Below, piece after piece: positions 60,731 to 64,000 of a stretch of 64,000 nt of DNA. Below the pieces are notes generated by a model that searched no databases, was not told where the DNA came from, and saw nothing but the letters and a program-made list of their open reading frames with translations. The stretch is from JASLEW01 sp035544875. Lineage in GTDB: Bacteria; Acidobacteriota; Thermoanaerobaculia; Multivoradales; UBA5704. The stretch's first letter is position 1. Each line of letters starts with the position of its first letter. The stretch is from NCBI GenBank assembly GCA_035544875.1, contig DASZZP010000038.1, forward strand, positions 124,001-188,000. The letters run 5' to 3'. The translations under genes and the position numbers were made by a program.

Positions 60731-61156
60731 ATGGAACAGCCTCCTTGTGGTTTTGGTTTTTGGTCACTATCTAGCTCTTCAAGACTCCGCCCCAGCTTGA
60801 ACGGATCGGCTGCGACTGAAACCTGAATCGCGTTGTTGAATTTAGTGGCTATACAGGTGTTCTGCCACCTCCTTTCACCTTTCTACAGTACTTTTGTCAT
60901 GTTTCATCCCACATTCAACAGTAGTCAGCAATTAGGATGCCACTTCTACAATATTCGGCATCGATGATGCATCCTTAGGCTCTTCAATGACTTACATCAT
61001 TTTGGGAAGGTGGCCGTTGTCACTGGAACCACAGCAGTTCCACGCGAATGGACAACGCGGATTCGGTTTTTTGAATGACCGACGAGGTTCCTGCTTTGGT
61101 CACCAGCGCCGGCCGCCGCGACTGGCGGGAGGCGTTTGAGAAGGGGTTGGCCGCCT
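60731..61156. other. AT-richer intergenic region with operon promoter
   Basis: Holds the sigma-54-type element and the long leader of TonB receptor 2. A small stem (GTGGC/GCCAC, about 60850-60875) lies in the leader after an SD-like AAAGGAGG. No gene is seen. The 3' end of the ATPase gene lies at 61157 with no clear terminator. Confidence 0.5.
60927..60942 (-). promoter_or_regulatory. Sigma-54-type -24/-12 promoter for TonB receptor 2 operon
   Basis: On the minus strand TGGCATCCTAATTGCT fits TGGCAC-N5-TTGCW, with GG and GC ten bases apart. Transcription would begin near 60916, leaving a ~185-nt leader. The surrounding 60780-61010 is the most AT-rich stretch of the window. Confidence 0.55.
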
Positions 61157-63151
61157 CTATCTCTGAGCGCTCTCCCGAGCTGACCGGCCCGCGGGTTGGG
61201 GGGCGGCGCGCCGGACCGGCCGTCCGAGGCGCCGGGCATTGATGGCGACGATGACCGTGGAAAGCGACATCAGGACGGCGCCCGCGGCCGGCGACAGCAG
61301 CAAGCCCGCCGGCGCCGCGACGCCGGCGGCGAGCGGAATGGCAAGGATGTTGTAGCCCGTCGCCCACCAGAGGTTCTGCACCATCTTGCGGTAGGTTGCG
61401 CGAGCGAGCTCGATGACCGTTGCGACGTCGCGGGGATCGGAGCGCACGAGAACGATGTCGGCCGACTCGATCGCGACGTCGGTGCCGGCGCCGATGGCGA
61501 TCCCGACATCGGCCGCCGCCAGGGCAGGGGCATCGTTGACCCCGTCGCCGACCATCGCCACCGTCAGGCCTCGCCGCTTAACCTGCTCGATCCTCTCCGA
61601 CTTCTCGTGCGGCAGCACCTGCGCGAAGTACTCGTCGAGACCGAGCTCCGCCGCGACCGCACGCGCCACGCCTTCGGCGTCGCCGGTGAGCATCATGGTC
61701 TTCACTCCCATCGCATGCAGCCGCTGCAGCGCCGCCCGCGACTCCGGCCGGATGACGTCGGCCAGCGCGACGGCGCCGGCCACTGCGCCTTCTACTTGCA
61801 CGTAGACGACCGTCTTGCTGGCCTGGGCCAAGGCCGCGAGCCGCGGGTCGGCAACCGCGATCCCCTCCGCCGCCAGGGCAGCCGGGCTCATGACCCTCAC
61901 CTCGCGGCCCTCGACCCGCGCTCGGGCGCCCTTGCCGGGGAGCGCCCTGAACTCCTCGGGCGCCGGCACCTCCAGCCGCCGGCGCCTGGCCTCGGCCAGG
62001 ATGCCGGCGGCGATCGGATGCTCGGATTGGCTCTCCAGGCTGGCCGCCAGGCGCAGCAGCTCGGAGTCCCCAAGGCTGCCCACGGCGACCACGTCGGTGA
62101 CGCCGAAGCGCCCCTCGGTCAAGGTGCCCGTCTTGTCGAACACCACCGCACCGATGCCGCGCGCGCGCTCGAACGCCGCGCGGTCACGGATCAGCAGCCC
62201 TGCGGAAGCCGCCGCCGCCGTCGACACGGCGACCACCAGCGGCACCGCAAGGCCCAGCGCATGCGGGCAGGTGATGACCATCACCGTCACCATGCGCTCG
62301 ACGGCGAAGGCGAAGTCGCGGCCGGCGAACAGCCAGGCCGCCAGGGTCGCCACGCCGGCGCTCAGCGCGATCAGGGTCAACCAGAGCGCCGCCCGGTTTG
62401 CCAGGTCCTGCGAGCGCGAGCGCGATTCCTGGGCGCGCCGCACCAGCTCGACGACCTGTGCCAGGTAGGTGGCGGCCCCGGTCTTGCGCACCTCGAGAGT
62501 GATGGCCGCCTCGCCGTTGACCGACCCGCCGATCACTTCCTCGCCCTCGCCCTTGGCGACCGGCTGGCTCTCGCCGGTGAGCAGCGCCTGGTCGATCGTG
62601 GTCTGACCCTTGACGATCACACCGTCGGTCGGGACCTTCTCGCCGGGCTTGACCAGCACCCGGTCGCCTGGCGCCAGCGCGCCGAGCGCGACCTCTTCCG
62701 TGCTGCCGTCCGGCCGCAAGCGGTGGGCCGTGGCGGGCATGAGGCGCACCAGCCTGTCGAGCGCCTGCGACGCCCCGAGGACCGAGCGCATCTCGATCCA
62801 GTGTCCGAGCAGCATGATGTCGATGAGAGTGGCGAGCTCCCAGAAAAAGACCTGGCCGGGGAGGCCGAAGACGACCAGGCTGCTGTAGACGTAGGCCACC
62901 GACACGGCCAGCGCGATCAGGGTCATCATTCCCGGCAGGCGCCGGCGCAGCTCTGACGCCGCCCCGGTCAGGAACGGCCACCCGCAATAGAAGAAGACCG
63001 CCGAGGCGAACCCGAGCTCGAGGTAGGTGTCGCCCGCAAAGCGCCACCTCGAGCCCACGCCCAGGAACGATTGGATCGCCGGGGCCAGGGCCAGCACCGG
63101 CACCGTCAACGCCAGCCCGATCCAGAACCGCCGCCGAAACTCCGTCACCAT
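61157..63151 (-). CDS. copB: CopB-type P1B ATPase (copper/silver export)
   Basis: 664 residues as read from ATG 63151. Hallmarks are all present: TGES in QALLTGESQPVAKG, the ion-site CPH in VITCPHALGLAVP, phosphorylated Asp in VFDKTGTLTEG, SEHPIA, and VGDGVNDAPALAAADVG. The CPH rather than CPC motif marks the P1B-3 (CopB) group. No Cys-type HMA domain precedes it. An ATG at 63225, with the strong ribosome site AGGGGGAGAG, starts a His-rich reading (MGHGEHDHEGHGSPDAGHGG) that shifts frame and stops at 63145. One base would join it to HDHGQ and this ORF, giving a standard His-rich CopB N-terminus. Confidence 0.92.
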   Translation of the reverse strand: MVTEFRRRFWIGLALTVPVLALAPAIQSFLGVGSRWRFAGDTYLELGFASAVFFYCGWPFLTGAASELRRRLPGMMTLIALAVSVAYVYSSLVVFGLPGQVFFWELATLIDIMLLGHWIEMRSVLGASQALDRLVRLMPATAHRLRPDGSTEEVALGALAPGDRVLVKPGEKVPTDGVIVKGQTTIDQALLTGESQPVAKGEGEEVIGGSVNGEAAITLEVRKTGAATYLAQVVELVRRAQESRSRSQDLANRAALWLTLIALSAGVATLAAWLFAGRDFAFAVERMVTVMVITCPHALGLAVPLVVAVSTAAAASAGLLIRDRAAFERARGIGAVVFDKTGTLTEGRFGVTDVVAVGSLGDSELLRLAASLESQSEHPIAAGILAEARRRRLEVPAPEEFRALPGKGARARVEGREVRVMSPAALAAEGIAVADPRLAALAQASKTVVYVQVEGAVAGAVALADVIRPESRAALQRLHAMGVKTMMLTGDAEGVARAVAAELGLDEYFAQVLPHEKSERIEQVKRRGLTVAMVGDGVNDAPALAAADVGIAIGAGTDVAIESADIVLVRSDPRDVATVIELARATYRKMVQNLWWATGYNILAIPLAAGVAAPAGLLLSPAAGAVLMSLSTVIVAINARRLGRPVRRAAPQPAGRSARESAQR

Positions 63152-63225
63152 CTGGCCGTGATCGTGCCGCCGTGGCCGGCGTCCGGCGACCCATGCCCCT
63201 CGTGATCGTGCTCCCCGTGTCCCAT
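63145..63225 (-). pseudogene. His-rich N-terminus of CopB split off by a frameshift
   Basis: 26-residue frame with six His from ATG 63225, stopping at TGA 63145-63147, just inside the start of the ATPase frame. In the other frame the same DNA reads HDHGQ directly before MVTEFRRRFW. The match to the expected family N-terminus on both sides of the break points to a one-base loss, natural or from sequencing. Confidence 0.7.
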
Positions 63226-63327
63226 TCGTTCTCTCCCCCTCTTGGTCCGCACAGTCTACAGGCCGTCACTAGCTCTTGAAAAAACTCCTCCAGCAAGGTG
63301 CCGTCGCCCCATCAGCCATCGTGGACC

Positions 63328-63355
63328 TTGAATAGGTAGCGCTGTGTGCTACAAT
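63328..63355 (+). promoter_or_regulatory. Sigma-70-type promoter, likely leaderless transcript
   Basis: TTGAAT (63328-63333) and TACAAT (63350-63355) are 16 bases apart. The expected start point, about seven bases past the -10, falls at 63362, the GTG start codon of the ATPase gene. Confidence 0.6.
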
Positions 63356-63361
63356 TTCAAG

Positions 63362-64000
63362 GTGGATAGATATCTGGAACGCCGCCGGCATCTCGAATCT
63401 CTCGCAGGCCTGCTCGATCGGTTCCCGGTCGTGGGACTACTGGGCGCCCGGCAGGTAGGCAAGACGACGTTGGCACGGGACCTCGCACGGCGCCGCGATG
63501 GACAGGTTGCTTTCTTCGATCTCGAAGACCCTGCCGATCTCGCCCGGTTGGCCGAGCCGATCTTGGCCTTGCGGGAGCTCGACGGCCTCATCATCATCGA
63601 CGAGGTGCAACGGCGCCCCGAGTTGTTTCCGGCTCTCCGGGTGCTCGCCGACCGGCCCGGAGCCGCGGCTCGATTCCTGGTTCTGGGAAGCGCTTCGCCG
63701 GACCTCCTCAAGCAGACCTCCGAGTCGCTCGCGGGCAGGATCTTCTACTACGAGCTGGAGGGCTTCGCCCTGGACGAGGTCGGGATCGGCGCCCGCGATC
63801 GTCTATGGGTTCGGGGAGGGTTCCCGCGCTCTTTCCTGGGCGGCTCAGACGCCGAAAGCGCCGAATGGCGCCGGGGCTTCATCCGTACGTTCCTGGAACG
63901 GGACTTGCCGCAGCTTGGAGTCACCATCCCGGCCGAGACGCTGCGACGTTTCTGGACCATGCTCGCCCATTACCACGGGCAGGTGTGGAACGGGGCGGAG
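63362..64000 (+). CDS. AAA_14/DUF4143-type ATPase, C-terminus off the window
   Basis: 213 codons visible from GTG 63362. Walker A is GLLGARQVGKTTLARDLA and Walker B is LDGLIIIDEVQRRPELF; sensor-type LVLGSASPDLLKQTSESLAG and YELEGFALDEVG follow, then the stretch GGFPRSFLGG and IRTFLERDLPQLG that leads into the DUF4143 domain. These ATPases are widespread, often mobile, and of unknown function, with toxin-like or defence-related roles proposed. It lacks a convincing Shine-Dalgarno sequence, fitting the leaderless promoter. Confidence 0.9.
   Translation, partial: MDRYLERRRHLESLAGLLDRFPVVGLLGARQVGKTTLARDLARRRDGQVAFFDLEDPADLARLAEPILALRELDGLIIIDEVQRRPELFPALRVLADRPGAAARFLVLGSASPDLLKQTSESLAGRIFYYELEGFALDEVGIGARDRLWVRGGFPRSFLGGSDAESAEWRRGFIRTFLERDLPQLGVTIPAETLRRFWTMLAHYHGQVWNGAE

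Noticed and set aside
1..64000. CRISPR array, rRNA, intact insertion sequence or prophage
   Set aside because: No regularly spaced repeats, rRNA-like stretches, transposase or phage structural genes were seen.

Overview
The window is a high-GC bacterial chromosome segment. Its gene content suggests an Acidobacteriota-type organism, possibly Thermoanaerobaculia: carboxypeptidase-regulatory-domain TonB receptors, large secreted beta-propeller proteins with shared C-terminal domains, several AI-2E-family permeases, and many GTG/TTG starts. This placement is inferred from protein style only, since no rRNA or marker gene is present. GC is so high that most reading frames stay open on both strands, so many long antisense ORFs are shadows and were left out.

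Layout. 1-7363: the start of a CheB-CheR fusion (runs off the left edge) whose start codon lies inside a ~190-bp palindrome; an AI-2E permease; an ACP-adenylating ligase-acyltransferase fusion; a membrane TPR protein. 7608-15890: a minus-strand heavy-metal block, with response regulator, DUF4118 histidine kinase, and an RND efflux pump (adaptor, pump, outer-membrane factor). 16234-20681: a small glycosyltransferase, then a plus-strand metal-uptake cluster (small secreted Cys protein, porin-like protein, ZnuA-type binding protein, permease) without an ATPase. 20832-24732: enoyl-CoA hydratase, an unknown protein, and a coupled acyl-CoA dehydrogenase/APH-kinase pair resembling the LvaC/LvaA logic of 4-hydroxyacid breakdown. 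24753-30253: small unknown protein, secreted M28 peptidase, PQQ-type propeller, DUF4097 protein.

30337-37733: the most unusual block. A tightly spaced minus-strand operon runs ECF sigma factor, FecR-like membrane anti-sigma factor, TPR-CHAT protease with intact His and Cys, and a subtilisin-like (S8) lipoprotein protease. Both proteases keep their catalytic residues. I read it as a candidate stress- or invasion-responsive protease cascade. A small disrupted ORF, two near-perfect GC hairpins and a dedA pseudogene flank it.

38121-50856: TonB receptor 1 behind a sigma-54-type promoter, a second AI-2E permease, an EXORDIUM-like secreted protein, a VapBC module with a CTG-start antitoxin, ATP-dependent DNA ligase, a BNR-repeat secreted protein, an alpha/beta hydrolase, and a LytTR regulator without a receiver. 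51039-60942: TonB receptor 2, again behind a sigma-54-type promoter, followed by three tandem sulfatase-fold/TPR proteins with Thr in place of the sulfatase Cys. 61157-64000: a CopB-type P-type ATPase whose His-rich N-terminus is split off by a frameshift, and a divergent AAA_14/DUF4143 ATPase that appears leaderless and runs off the right edge.

Two copies of a G/C-rich intergenic repeat sit at about 15960-16181 and 48884-49018. No rRNA, tRNA, CRISPR array or intact insertion sequence was seen.
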